Source: Chara braunii
Lineage: Eukaryota; Streptophyta; Charophyceae; Charales; Characeae
DNA: 36,026 nt
Reading direction: 5' to 3'
NCBI GenBank assembly: GCA_003427395.1
Contig: BFEA01000241.1
Coordinates: 2,014,971 to 2,050,996, forward strand
Below the pieces are notes generated by a model. It ran no database searches. It was not told the DNA's origin and saw only the letters and a list, made by a program, of their open reading frames with translations. Position 1 is the stretch's first letter; each line of letters begins with the position of its first letter. Below are positions 1 through 9,457 of the stretch, piece after piece. Made by a program: the position numbers and the translations under genes.

Positions 1-76
<76 letters not shown>
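1..76. repeat. (AG)n microsatellite at window edge
   Basis: Pure AG dinucleotide tract. The window also ends in (GA)n at 36008-36026, so both edges fall in simple repeats, as expected when contigs break at microsatellites. Confidence 0.98.
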
Positions 77-81
<5 letters not shown>

Positions 82-2559
82 GTTGTGGTGATGTTTCTCT
101 TCCATCCTTTTGAGTAATTTTGGTATCGATGTCAGTCGCCCTTGTCCTTTTTTTTGGATCAGCACCTTGAACTTTTCTTTTCTTTCTTGTTTACTTTCCT
201 CGAAGAATGATGTATGGAATGTCGTCTCCCAGGCCCCCACCCCCTTTCTGTCTTTTTGGAATCGGCAAATTTGATTGAGTGGTTATCGGTGATCGAACCC
301 TGTGTGATCTCGAGACTGATCGACCAAAGAATTGTTGCAAGAGCCATTGCATGATCCTCGATTCCTTGTTGTTTGCATGAAAAACTATACGCATGGATGA
401 TAGGCATGATTCTGTCTGTGTACAAATTAAATAAGCATGCAAGATGATTAAATGACCGTCTTAATATAGGATGATCCATCTCGCAAACTACTGGCTTTCA
501 CTCATCTGATCGAAGGACAGGTCCCGCGCACGCATGTGTAGGCTCGACCAAACTGCCTATAAGCGCGTCTTCAAAACCTGAACTCGACTAATTTCCCGAA
601 TGGCTGGTTTTCCACCCCGGCTTGCAGCATGAATTTCGGCGTTCCCTTTCGTGTCAGTGACCGTGAGTGTTTGAGGGATCTGGAATTTCGGGAGTATTAG
701 GAGCACTCTTGTTTATCTGCCTGATCGTGGGCGAAACCTCCAGAATTTTCCTACCTGACGGGAACGAATGTATTTGCGAGTGGGACCTCGACCAGGCCTT
801 GGGACGCAACCCCCATCTCCCCAGCTACTCTAGCCCATACACGTGTCACGTCCTCACGGAAGCCGGAATTATTATGTTAGGGACCGAATTCCCTCCCTAT
901 CACCGCATCCTACCCTGTCACTCCCTAACCATCGTCCCCTGGCTTGCAATCGCTCCTCACTTGCCCCAACCCCCGTGCTCAGAGTGTTTGCGGAACCACG
1001 AGTACCGAGCCTTTGGCTTCATCCGGCGAACTCGCTCAGAGGAAGAATGACGGGCGCACAGCCTGCGATTAAGGCCAGCCGCATCAGACTCAGAGACTTG
1101 CGACGTTCGACGTCGGCAGGTGACGAATCAGCGGGATAGCCATAGCGTCCCGCCGGCGCACGAGATACGACCCCGACCCGGACGACGAAACCAACGTAGG
1201 CGGTAAATACCGCTCCCCGAAGCAGAACAGAACTCCAGTCTATACCCGCCCTCCTGCATCCGTATCCCAGAGCTTGCCACAGGAGATCTCAGTTCCGACC
1301 TGGGACTCCACCCCCACTTTCCTAGAATCCTTGGCACACCCCTTTCCGCACTTCCAGGCCCACTCATACTCCGATCAGGAAGTCGCGCCGGGCGTGAGGT
1401 TGGGCGTCACAGCCTGAGAAAGCACACTGCACCTGATTGCAGTGCACAGCTGAACCACGACCTCCGAAGTGCTAATGCAGTCCACCCTTTGCGCCAGAAG
1501 CCTCTACCGTAGCCTCGAAAGCATCACCTTCATGCGCCCTGTCGCCCGCTCGAGTTGGCTTCGGATGACCATGGCGAGCGCCACGGCTGCTGTCTTCTCC
1601 GTCGTCGACAACATGGCACGGCCATCCCCACCACAACCCTCCATCGCGCCCTTCCAACCAGAAAGCGAATGTCCACCACCGCCCACCTGCGTCCACCTTC
1701 ACGACCATAACGGTGACACGCCTGCAATTCGCGCACCGACACCCCCGCTGAACGTTGTTCTACCCCGATCGAAGCGTCCGCCCGCCGCCGCTGTTTGTGT
1801 GGAACTGTCGCTCGCCTCCACGTGCCGAGCGTAGACGATGATATCCCTCTTCAGTTTGCTGCGCCAACTATACTTCAGAGCTTGGTCGTGCGTCTCCACT
1901 GAAGTACGCATGGTGATGGCATCCCAAACCATCCGCAAACCCTGCGCTGTGTCCACTGGCCCGTCGATAACCCGCCTGTGCGCAGCCTCACCGTCGTCCC
2001 GCAACCTTCAATTTCGAATTTCGAAAGGGGCCATTCCCGCGTTTGCGATTTTTATTTCCAGGGCCCTTGCCGTATTGCCGCCGTCTGCCTGCTGGACCAC
2101 CACATCTCGTCGACGGACATCCCAAATCGGAGGTCGGACAATCCCCCGTGGCCGTGTATAATCTCATCAAACGGCACGGGGGAGGGCCCCGAGGATTCGG
2201 CCTCGGAGAGATTTTCCGAGGACAGGTGGAACGAAGCCTAAAAAAACCTGAAAAATCCCAGAGGATTCGGGAGTGTCTAACGACTCCCATAGACCTCCCC
2301 CTCGCGGCCAATGCTGCTTAGGGGATAGCATTCCTTAAAAAGGGAAAGAAAAAGATAAAGAGGCAAGTACGTTGATGTCAGAACAAAGTTCGGAATAGGG
2401 AAAAAAAACACTCACCGGCAAAAGAAACAGCCACCGAGAGCCACCGACTTGGAAAAAAAGCAATGAAAATACCGCGACTGCGACAGACGGACTGCTATCA
2501 GAACTACAGGGGCAGGCCATGGTGCCAGACCGAAAAGAAGGGGGGGGGGGGAGAGGGCG
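77..2559. other. No recognisable gene; unassigned sequence
   Basis: I see no domain I can name on either strand. The longest plus-strand frame here (667-1050, 127 codons) opens with GTG and has no recognisable motif. Several overlapping frames of 60-120 codons between 1100 and 2320 lie on both strands of a GC-rich stretch and look like chance frames or very decayed coding. The part from about 600 to 2330 is more GC-rich and less repetitive than the rest of the window, so an old retroelement or decayed exon cannot be excluded. Confidence 0.4.
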
Positions 2560-2690
2560 AACGGATCTATTTGGACTGGAATTGCTGTTTCCAACTCCCA
2601 CCAGGAGGGCAGTGCCATTTAGTGAGGGAGAACGGATCTATTTGGACTGGAATTGCTGTTTGTGACTCCGACCAGGAGGACAGTGCCATC
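2560..2690. repeat. 71-bp tandem duplication
   Basis: Two adjacent copies start at 2560 and 2631. Both begin AACGGATCTATTTGGACTGG and later contain an ACCAGGAGG..CAGTGCCAT block. A further weak echo (GGAAAGGCAGTGCCACTTAG) lies near 9902, so this may be part of a dispersed repeat. Confidence 0.85.
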
Positions 2691-2776
2691 TCGCGCTTTT
2701 TTTTTTTTTTTTTTTAAAGGCGCCCAACCAATTCAATTACCTGTCCAATGTGGACAGGACGGCCTTTCAGGCCTTT

Positions 2777-2872
2777 CTTATTGTCATTATAGTATTACGG
2801 GTAACCCCAGAGCAGCCATTTTTATTGTCATTATAGTATTACGGGGAAGTTGGGGGAACCCCATAGCAGCCA
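2777..2872. repeat. Imperfect tandem duplication, about 44 bp
   Basis: The block TTATTGTCATTATAGTATTA followed by a CGGG..AACCCC..AGCAGCCA segment occurs twice in a row. Confidence 0.8.
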
Positions 2873-3099
2873 CATCCGCGCTCAAGCCTCCAATGAGGGA
2901 ACATGTGGGAGCTGCACCCACCAGCATATGCGATACCTGCTACAGCAGGTAGGCGATACCGGCCAGGGGCCAGACAGTGGTATCAGGACCGAGCTTCGTC
3001 GATGGGCCGTCACTGTGCCTCCCCTCCGGTCCCCTCCCCCTATGAACATCTGCAGTCTCTGCTCAATGCCACTTGGGGGAACCAAGCAGGTGCCAAGCT

Positions 3100-3200
3100 T
3101 GGCCAGGAAGGTGCATGAGGCCAATTATGGGGATTGAACCCAAGACCTCCTGAATGCCACTTGCATGCCGTACCAACTGAGCTAGGCCGCTGGATTGCCT
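3100..3200 (-). mobile_element. tRNA-derived SINE head (RNA polymerase III A and B boxes)
   Basis: Read on the minus strand, a tRNA-like head is visible. The A box TAGCTCAGTTGGTA lies at 3171-3184 and the B box GGTTCAATCCC at 3130-3140, about 30 bp further on, which is normal tRNA spacing. A second copy of the same head (with GCAAGTGGCATTSAGGAGGT between the boxes) lies at 33142-33212. The spread of one tRNA-like head to unlinked sites indicates a SINE family rather than a tRNA gene, and no complete cloverleaf was found. The body towards lower coordinates (to about 2900) differs from the second copy, so its end is uncertain. Confidence 0.75.
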
Positions 3201-3580
3201 TTCCAAACTCAAAACCTGCTGCATCTGCATTAGTTTCTTTTTGTTTTTCTCTCTTTCACAGTCATGCAGCCCCTTCTATTCTGGGGGCCACCAGTTCGGT
3301 TGCTCATCGCAGGCAAGCGAAAAGAGTACAAGAATTACCTACAGAGAAAACTACAGGGCAGTCAGGGTTTGAGTTTGAAAATGCACTTGTTGAGGCGAAA
3401 GGGCCTGTAATACTGAATGTATATAACCTTAGGTTTTGGGTCCCGTGGGGTGACCTGGGGGTGTGTTGTGTTGGCGGGATTGCCTGAAGTGCATTTTCAA
3501 ACTGTTTTCGTGACCGCGCCGAAGTTACCCCTGATTTAAAATAGAAACGATTCCCGGACGCGCAGGGCAGGCGCGTCAGA

Positions 3581-3705
3581 CAATCGGGAGACTCCCATTG
3601 GTACCCAGACGTCAAGCCTGTCCCTATCCCAGTTTGGACAATAGGGAGACTCCCATTGGTACCCAGTCATTCCCTGATCCAGCCCGTCCCGATCCCAGTT
3701 TGGAC
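3581..3705. repeat. Tandem repeat, two units of about 58-66 bp
   Basis: Units start at 3581 and 3639. Each opens CAAT(C/A)GGGAGACTCCCATT and ends TCCC(T/G)ATCCCAGTTTGGA. Confidence 0.85.
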
Positions 3706-3761
3706 CTTAGTATATACAAAAGTTACGAAGATGGAGCAACCCCACAGGCAAGGCCTCAATC

Positions 3762-3762
<1 letters not shown>

Positions 3763-3799
<37 letters not shown>

Positions 3800-3878
3800 C
3801 CTAATGGTTNTCNNACCNCCNCCAGGATAGTGGGCTTNCAATTTGGCTTTCCGGGNAANAAAAAAAAAAAAAAAAAAC
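3763..3878. other. Poly-T, ambiguous bases, poly-A: low-quality join
   Basis: A run of about 34 T is followed by a short segment with eight scattered N (3810-3859) and then about 18 A. The scattered single N suggest conflicting reads collapsed across two homopolymers rather than a sized gap. Confidence 0.7.
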
Positions 3879-4084
3879 CACCGTTTCTGGCCTTGGAAAA
3901 AATATGTATATATATGGTCAGGCACAAGCATCTACTCTTTATGAAATCTTCGGTGTCAAGGTGTGGGTGTTTTCTTTATTTTGTTTTTTGTTTCAAGCCC
4001 CTGGCATACCAGATGAAGATGTGGATCACATGCTCATAACAACAACCAAGGGCCTCTCTCCACTACTGCTGTCCATTATACAAA

Positions 4085-4208
4085 GGGCCTCGCCACACAG
4101 GCTTTCGAAACGTGCAAAAAGAGAATGAACTTTTTGCTAGAAAACGACTAGATTCACTCGCAACATTTTTGTCGTTTGCATGTTTCGAAAGTCTGTGTGG
4201 CGAGGCCC
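4085..4208. mobile_element. MITE (family A), nested
   Basis: The terminal inverted repeat begins GGGCCTCGCCACACAG and continues CTTTCGAAAC; its inverted copy ends at 4208. The flanking triplets are AAA on both sides (4082-4084, 4209-4211). A 3-bp duplication and GGG-starting ends are typical of Tourist-like MITEs mobilised by PIF/Harbinger transposases. The same end sequence bounds the 21907-22406 element. Confidence 0.75.
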
Positions 4209-4250
4209 AAAATTGGACAGTAGTCAGAAATCGGATGGACAGTAAATAGA

Positions 4251-4394
4251 GGGCCTCGCTCCACCACACAACACTGTACATGCATTTGTGCGCTTTCCTG
4301 ACCGGATGCGTTCACAACGTTGGAGTTTTCCGAATGCACCTGGTCCTTAAAGCGTCCAAATGCATGTACAGTGTTGTGTAGTGGAGCGCGGCCC
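4251..4394. mobile_element. MITE (family B), nested, AGA target duplication
   Basis: About 38 bp at each end form an inverted repeat. Left: GGGCCTCGCTCCACCACACA then ACACTGTACATGCATTTG; right is the near-perfect inverse. AGA flanks both ends (4248-4250, 4395-4397), fitting a 3-bp target-site duplication. Confidence 0.8.
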
Positions 4395-4744
4395 AGAGAG
4401 ACATCCCACTGTCCGGTTTTGTATAGTGGACAGCAGTAGTGCAGAGAGGGCTTTGGTTGTTGTTACGAACATGTGATCCACACCTTGATCTGTTTTTTTT
4501 TTTTTTTTTTTCAAAAACACACCTCGATCTGATATGCCACGGGCTTAAACCAAAAAAAAACTTTAAAAAAGAGAAAAAAGAAAACACCCACACCTCGACA
4601 CCTAAGATTTCATAAAGAGTAGATGCTTGCGCCTCCCCGATTGTATATAAGTTCCCAGGCTGCAAAGTTTCTTATGTGGAAAGTCTTTCAAGGCACTCAC
4701 TCTCTGTGGACCCCAATTTGGAGAGTGTACATGGAGTCTGGGCG

Positions 4745-4862
4745 GCATAGCTGTCTACTAGAGGGGGTGATACGAGCATCCCCCGCTAGTAGTAGCTTTT
4801 TTTTCTTTTTTTCTTTTTTAAGCCATAGCTGTCTACTAGAGGGGTTGATACGAGCATAGCCT
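4745..4862. repeat. Short direct duplication around a pyrimidine tract
   Basis: CATAGCTGTCTACTAGAGGG plus GATACGAGCAT occurs near 4746 and again near 4828, separated by a T-rich tract. Confidence 0.8.
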
Positions 4863-5155
4863 CCAGCTGCGCCATCTATTATACAAAGTTTAGTTAATTT
4901 CTTTGGCCCTTGCTCAGTCCTGTTTTTTTTCCTCTTTCTGAAACGACTTCTGATATTGACCCTCTCTCTTTGAAATTCCTGTTTCGATGGCAACCCACAA
5001 CCAGCCTGCTCGTCCGTTCCCGTGCGGAGTCCACAGTGTCACGCAAGAATTCCTCATTTCTTCATTTCTGACCGTCCATCTCTTCGGTGCAGGATCAGAA
5101 ATGAAGGACCCCGACAATTGGAAGTTGGATCCCGGAGTTTCAGCTCTGCTCTCTC

Positions 5156-5200
<45 letters not shown>

Positions 5201-5374
5201 CAAACAAGACTTTAGTGTCAAGTACGCCTGAGGCTGCATGGTTTGAGTTTAAAATAGAATATCCGGGCTTATTAGAAACTTCTGTCACAGTGCTGCTTTT
5301 ATGATTGCCTTTTCGAACTCGGTGTGCGACGTGCGTGAGTTAAGTACCTGCTGCTACCTGCTTTTATTTTCGGC
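4863..5374. other. No gene seen; includes an A36 homopolymer
   Basis: Unique-looking sequence without a recognisable product. The homopolymer at 5161-5196 is a possible poly-A tail of a plus-strand retroposed copy whose body I could not identify. Confidence 0.4.
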
Positions 5375-5501
5375 CTACCGTCTTCACCCGAATAGAACGC
5401 CCGGTCATTATAGGCTTTATAGCTGTATAATTTGGCACAACTTTCGGTCCAGATGCAGCGATAATTACCGAGGCTGCGTTCTATTCGGGTGAAGAGGGTA
5501 G
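5375..5501. mobile_element. 127-bp MITE with 25-bp inverted ends (family C)
   Basis: The first 25 bases (CTACCG then TCTTCACCCGAATAGAACG) and the last 25 bases are inverted copies with one mismatch. The interior starts CCCGGTCATTATAG and is homologous to the interior of the element at 11157-11256. TA dinucleotides sit at 5376-5377 and 5499-5500, so a TA target duplication (Tc1/mariner-like) with the ends starting at CCG is possible. Confidence 0.85.
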
Positions 5502-5692
5502 TATTTGCAACTCATTTGTCCCTCGCTGTCTTCGCGGCTTAGTGGGCTCAAAATAACGAATTAAGAAAAAACAAACAAAGACACAAATAAAAGGTGCGGC
5601 ATTCAGATCATTGACAAGCAAGAGACGGGGAGACAATATATTATTATATAGTATATAGATTCTATAGAACATTATAATGCCAATTTTGCCCG

Positions 5693-5740
5693 ACGACAAC
5701 AGTATCTTTGATTGAGACGACAGCAGTATCTTTGATTGAG
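5693..5740. repeat. 24-bp tandem duplication
   Basis: ACGACARCAGTATCTTTGAT plus TGAG is repeated back to back with one base difference. Confidence 0.95.
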
Positions 5741-5949
5741 AACGTCACCATCGCTCTTTCACCAGCCGAACGGCGCACTTGATGTATATCCGCCTCTGAA
5801 CGAGTTGCTCTTTTTTTTTTTTCTTTGTTCATCTTAATCCGTGTCCCCCCCTCATTGTGCCGGAATCTGAGAGCGTTTGGTCAGCACCTCCGACCTCACC
5901 TAAAGGATAGGAAGCAACGACGTGATCTGTTATACGAGCTGGCATTAGA

Positions 5950-6290
5950 CAATGTGACCTCAGCTGCTAGGTGAATATGTGAGTTGCTATGTGGGTAGCC
6001 ATCTATGTGATTAGCTATGCCAAGTGCTACTACGTCAGTACCGTGTGAGGTGCTGGGCGTGATGCTATGCGAGGTACTATGTGAGTGCTATGTGAGTGCT
6101 ATGTGGGAAACGAAGTGGGCTGGGTTGATTGAAGCAATTAAATTTTCCGATGTGATGAGCAGAGTCAAATGTGACTGGCTGGCTATCGAAGAAGCTTGCA
6201 CACGGCGGCGGATCAAGAGGTAGGATGGTATGCGAAGTGCTATTTACGAGAGGTGCTATGCTAGGTGCTATGTGGGAAGCGCTCTTGAAG
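5950..6290. repeat. Degenerate minisatellite, GTGCTATGTG-like units
   Basis: Irregular copies of GTGCTATGTGAG / GTGCTATGTGGGAA / GTGAGTTGCTATGTGGG recur through the stretch. No coding signal. Confidence 0.6.
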
Positions 6291-6452
6291 ATGAATACGC
6301 ATAGTAGTTATGACGATGAAGGAGTCCGCCACGCAAGTCGGAGCAATTTGGCGCGTCTTCGACTCTTTGGATGCGGAGAAGGAAGTCGTTCCGCGTCGCT
6401 GACTGGTATGATTGTGGTTGAAATGCGCCTCCTCGAGGCTTCCATCCTTCTT

Positions 6453-6454
<2 letters not shown>

Positions 6455-6519
<65 letters not shown>

Positions 6520-6534
6520 CGCTCTCTCTCTCTN

Positions 6535-6606
<72 letters not shown>

Positions 6607-6650
6607 CGCTCTCTCTCTCTATCTCCCTCTCTCTCTCTCTCTCTCTCTCC
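6455..6650. repeat. (CT)n tract containing an N and a duplicated CGTGCG island
   Basis: The tract is CT-rich throughout with one N at 6534. The same island, CTCTCGTGCGCTCTCTCTCT, occurs just before the N (about 6512) and again about 86 bp later (6598). This fits two overlapping contig ends joined without merging. Confidence 0.8.
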
Positions 6651-7015
6651 AGTCCCACGTTACTGCCACGTGTCCAGTCAAGCCATCGATCGCACGGTGG
6701 TTTTCACATGCCCACCCTTAACGGGGTCGAGGCGAACCACAACGACGTCGTGTCGAAAGCTATCGTGAATGCATGTGATCGCATTTGCCACCATGTACCG
6801 TCCACCTCCTCCTCGAACAAAAGGGACGAGTGCGACCATTTTCTTTCATCTTTTTCAACTCTGCCCTTCTTACTCGTCTTTCTCCAATGTGTACCCCGGA
6901 GGAGGCGCTCTGCGTCTCTAGAAAGTCTCGGGCTACCCGTCTCTTCCCCTGCGCACAGCACACCCTCGTCTCGTCTCGACTGCGTCGGACGGGACACGTA
7001 CTTCTCTCTCACTGC

Positions 7016-7600
7016 TCAGCACTTCTTCCAAGTGAGGGCGAAGGTGGTTGGCGAACGTCCGATACTCACAACGCCAGATGCACGTGCGGCCCTTCCTGGC
7101 ACCACCCTGACCTCGACGTTGACGTTGATATTGGCACCCGCGCCACATGGTGTGAAAATGACTGGACTCAATCTACTGGTAAAAGTATACCACCGATTAT
7201 ACGGGCCCACGATGTTCCGCAGAGCTCTTGCCGTCCCGGCCGATCCCGACACATAGTAACCAACAGCGGCCGCGCCTTGAACACCCCGGCTGAGGCGAGC
7301 TGCCCCTCTTGCTGTGACCGAGCTCACACTCACTTGCCAGCCAGCCGGGTAGGACAAAGCCACGGCCGCCTGGCAGTTTTTCCGCCGGTTCACAGGACTT
7401 CCCGGGGTCGATGCCCGGAATGCCCTGAAGGACACGTTGAAAGACCTCCCGCCGGGGCTCAGCCGAGCAGTTGCAGCACGACAACCGGTGCCTGCGGCAA
7501 CGACGGCCGTGATGCGAACCGGTCGTGGAACGCCTTGCGCGTTTCCCCGCACAGCCGCATGCAGCAGGATTGCCAGCAACAAGAAGAACGGCATCGCCAT
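7016..7600 (-). CDS. Secreted DUF4360-like protein (194 aa)
   Basis: This is the only intact-looking non-transposon gene seen. From the ATG at 7598-7600 the product starts MAMPFFLLLAILLHAAVRGN and has a hydrophobic core at residues 5-17, a typical signal peptide with likely cleavage after NAQ (residue 22). The mature part has the order I recall for DUF4360: a GTGC motif (Cys40), an NC motif (Cys76) followed by LSYPAGWQ, a short RGAARLSRG strand, a TPCG motif (Cys152), an NVNVEVRVV strand and a terminal WKKC (Cys194). Four cysteines suggest two disulfides. In-frame ATGs at 7648 and 7654 are possible starts, but they would bury the signal core. TTCTTCACAG near 7709-7718 on the minus strand resembles a 3' splice site, so a 5'-UTR intron is possible. 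Function of the family is unknown; I recall it mainly from fungi and bacteria. The overlapping plus-strand frames are shadows. Confidence 0.72.
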   Translation of the reverse strand: MAMPFFLLLAILLHAAVRGNAQGVPRPVRITAVVAAGTGCRAATARLSPGGRSFNVSFRAFRASTPGSPVNRRKNCQAAVALSYPAGWQVSVSSVTARGAARLSRGVQGAAAVGYYVSGSAGTARALRNIVGPYNRWYTFTSRLSPVIFTPCGAGANINVNVEVRVVPGRAARASGVVSIGRSPTTFALTWKKC

Positions 7601-7736
7601 TGTCTGCACCGACGAGATGCGACGCTGCACCTTTGTCGGGTTCGACATCTTCATCCCCACCCTCGAGTTCGGCTGTGTCCTCCGCTGTAGTCCTACTAGG
7701 AAGGAGGCCCTGTGAAGAACACACAAGAGCAGCACA

Positions 7737-8040
7737 GGAGGAGGAGGAGGAGGTGGAGGAAGGAAGGCACCGGCGTCAGATGTGTTCTTTGACGATTGGT
7801 GAGAAAGGACAAGAAGAAAGAGGAGAGGGGATAGGAGAGGGGAGATGAAAGGTTGTTCGGGAACAAGGGCAAGTGAAAAATATTAGTAGGTGAAGGATAA
7901 GCAGGGGTAAGGGCAGGAGGATAGCAGAAGGAGGGGGGAGGGAGGGGATAGGGAGGGGGGAGGGAGGAGAAGTAGGTGCAGCAGCAGGAGGAGTAAGAGT
8001 ACCACAGCTAAAAAAGGACAAGGAGGAGGAGGGGTCGAGC
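7737..8040. repeat. Purine-rich tract (GGA/GGAG-like)
   Basis: Almost all bases on the plus strand are A or G, with low-complexity AGGAGG and GGGGAGGGAGG runs. It lies in the presumed 5' leader/promoter of the minus-strand DUF4360 gene. Confidence 0.7.
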
Positions 8041-8190
8041 TGAAGTTGTTCACTACGCCCTGTTGCCTTAACCGCTGGTTGCGACTCTACTACGCCCACC
8101 CTTCCTCTTCTCCTTCTCCTCCTTCTCCTTCTGTCACATTCCGCCCGACGAGAGCTCTCTTACTTCGACACGCCTTCTGTGCGTGCTTTG

Positions 8191-8200
8191 TTATATAGAG
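8191..8200 (-). promoter_or_regulatory. TATA-like box upstream of the DUF4360 gene
   Basis: CTCTATATAA on the minus strand, about 590 bp before the chosen ATG. It would give a long leader rich in pyrimidines (complement of the purine tract 7735-8040). No transcription start evidence is available. Confidence 0.3.
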
Positions 8201-8209
8201 CCTTTCCTC

Positions 8210-9180
8210 TCTGTAGATCTACGGCAGCTCCAAGACTGGAGTTGACGCAACTTCACAGTGTTCTATCCCTCCATACATAAACCCACGTTAACCAGGATTC
8301 ACTACAGTAACTATGTGATGAGCTTTGTGGTCCATAAGATACCGAGGCTGGTTCCACAAGAATCGAACTCATGGCCTGTTTTTCATCAACATCTACCGGC
8401 GGGCATCGTTCGGCCTCATTGACTGTGTGGGCCATGCAGAAATGCAGAACCCGCCGCCGCTACGAGTCTACGACAACAAGTTAGGCCGCACAGACACTGG
8501 GACCTTTTGCACCAAACACGTCTCCGTAATTGTGGTCAGATTACCCCCGCCGAAGTCTTCCTGTGAACATGAGGTGAAAAAAGAGAACCCCAGTGGTTGG
8601 GCATGAAGATGGACTCATGGACGACACGATCCTCTGCAGCAAGCCGGGCTTTCTAACTGGGCTGTTGTTTTCCCTAGCCAACGCGGGCTAGCCGTAGCCC
8701 TCACCCATAAATACACGAAAGGCTAGCTGCTTGGCCGTTGCCACGTGGATGAAAAAAGAGAATGACTGCATATCATTCATATTTCTGATGAGACCAGGCA
8801 CAAAACGCTCCGACGACAGAGTTTTTATGAAACAAGCTACACTGTAGGCTATCCCCGATTTCCATTTTTTGGTGACACTCTTAATATTCTGTTGCATACC
8901 GGAGAGGTGCTGTGGGTTCGAGAGCCACCCAAGTTACTCTCTTGCCTGATCGACCTTGATTATGTAGCTGACAAGAGTTGTGTGGTGTGGTCCCCCCCAC
9001 GGGCCCGATCCACCCCTTCGTGCAGATGCCGGCGCTTGACTTACAAAAATGTCCCTGGGCCCTGGGGGGCCAGGCATAAGAACCAAGAACGGAACCCGAA
9101 GCTCTGAAGGCAAAGACTGGAACTCGCACCAATTGCAAAAAGGAATAACTCTGAACTCCACCAAGACTCGCTCTACTACG
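8210..9180. other. No gene seen; possible degenerate tRNA-like relics
   Basis: Short open frames only. B-box-like strings occur at about 8914 (plus, GGGTTCGAGAGCC) and 8366 (minus, GAGTTCGATTCT), which may be SINE fragments. I could not find a convincing A box for either. Confidence 0.3.
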
Positions 9181-9457
9181 TAGTCCTTTGGCATCATTCA
9201 CGTCCTTGCCCAACAACTTCCATGACTGCTTTACCTACCCATGGGAGCTGAGGGGACAGTAGACGCTACTGCTTAGTCCTTTGGCATCATTCACGTCCTT
9301 GCCCAACAACTTCCATTACCTCTTTACCTACCCATGGGAGCTGAGGGGACAGTAGACGCTACTGCTTAGTCCTTCTGCATCATCCACTTCCTAGACCAAC
9401 AACTTCCATTTGCCTCTTTACCTACCGATGGGAGCTGAGGGGACAGTAGAAGCTGGA
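9181..9457. repeat. 93-bp tandem repeat, three units
   Basis: Units start at 9181, 9274 and 9367, exactly 93 bp apart. Each starts TAGTCCTT(T/C)(G/T)GCATCAT and ends GGAGCTGAGGGGACAGTAGA. Units 1 and 2 are nearly identical; unit 3 is more diverged. Confidence 0.95.

Larger units (their letters stand above)
3911..4647. mobile_element. Foldback/MITE-like element with about 180-bp inverted arms
   Basis: The left arm (about 3911-4083) and the right arm (about 4420-4647) are inverted copies. CAAGCATCTACTCTTTATGA on the left matches the reverse complement on the right; so do the GTGTGGGTGTTTTC block, the GTGGATCACATG block and the CACTACTGCTGTCCA block. No transposase is encoded. The centre holds two further inverted-repeat elements at 4085-4208 and 4251-4394. 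The GGGCCTCTCTCCAC start of the inner part of the arm resembles the ends of the inner elements, so related MITEs have probably nested. Confidence 0.75.

Noticed and set aside
667-1050. Plus-strand frame with a hydrophobic start
   Set aside because: No ATG at its start, no recognisable family, and no supporting context.
3130-3184. Functional tRNA gene on the minus strand
   Set aside because: A and B boxes are present, but I could not fold a full cloverleaf, and the head recurs as a dispersed repeat.
6171-7256. Plus-strand open frame of 361 codons
   Set aside because: It is mostly a (CT)n translation (Leu-Ser repeats) followed by the antisense of the DUF4360 gene.
6785-7690. Plus-strand frame of 301 codons
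   Set aside because: Antisense shadow of the DUF4360 gene; no motif.
8905-8925. B-box-like GGGTTCGAGAGCC on plus strand
   Set aside because: No convincing A box at tRNA spacing.
9181-9457. CRISPR-like regular repeats
   Set aside because: Units are contiguous 93-bp tandem repeats without unique spacers, and the sequence is eukaryotic.
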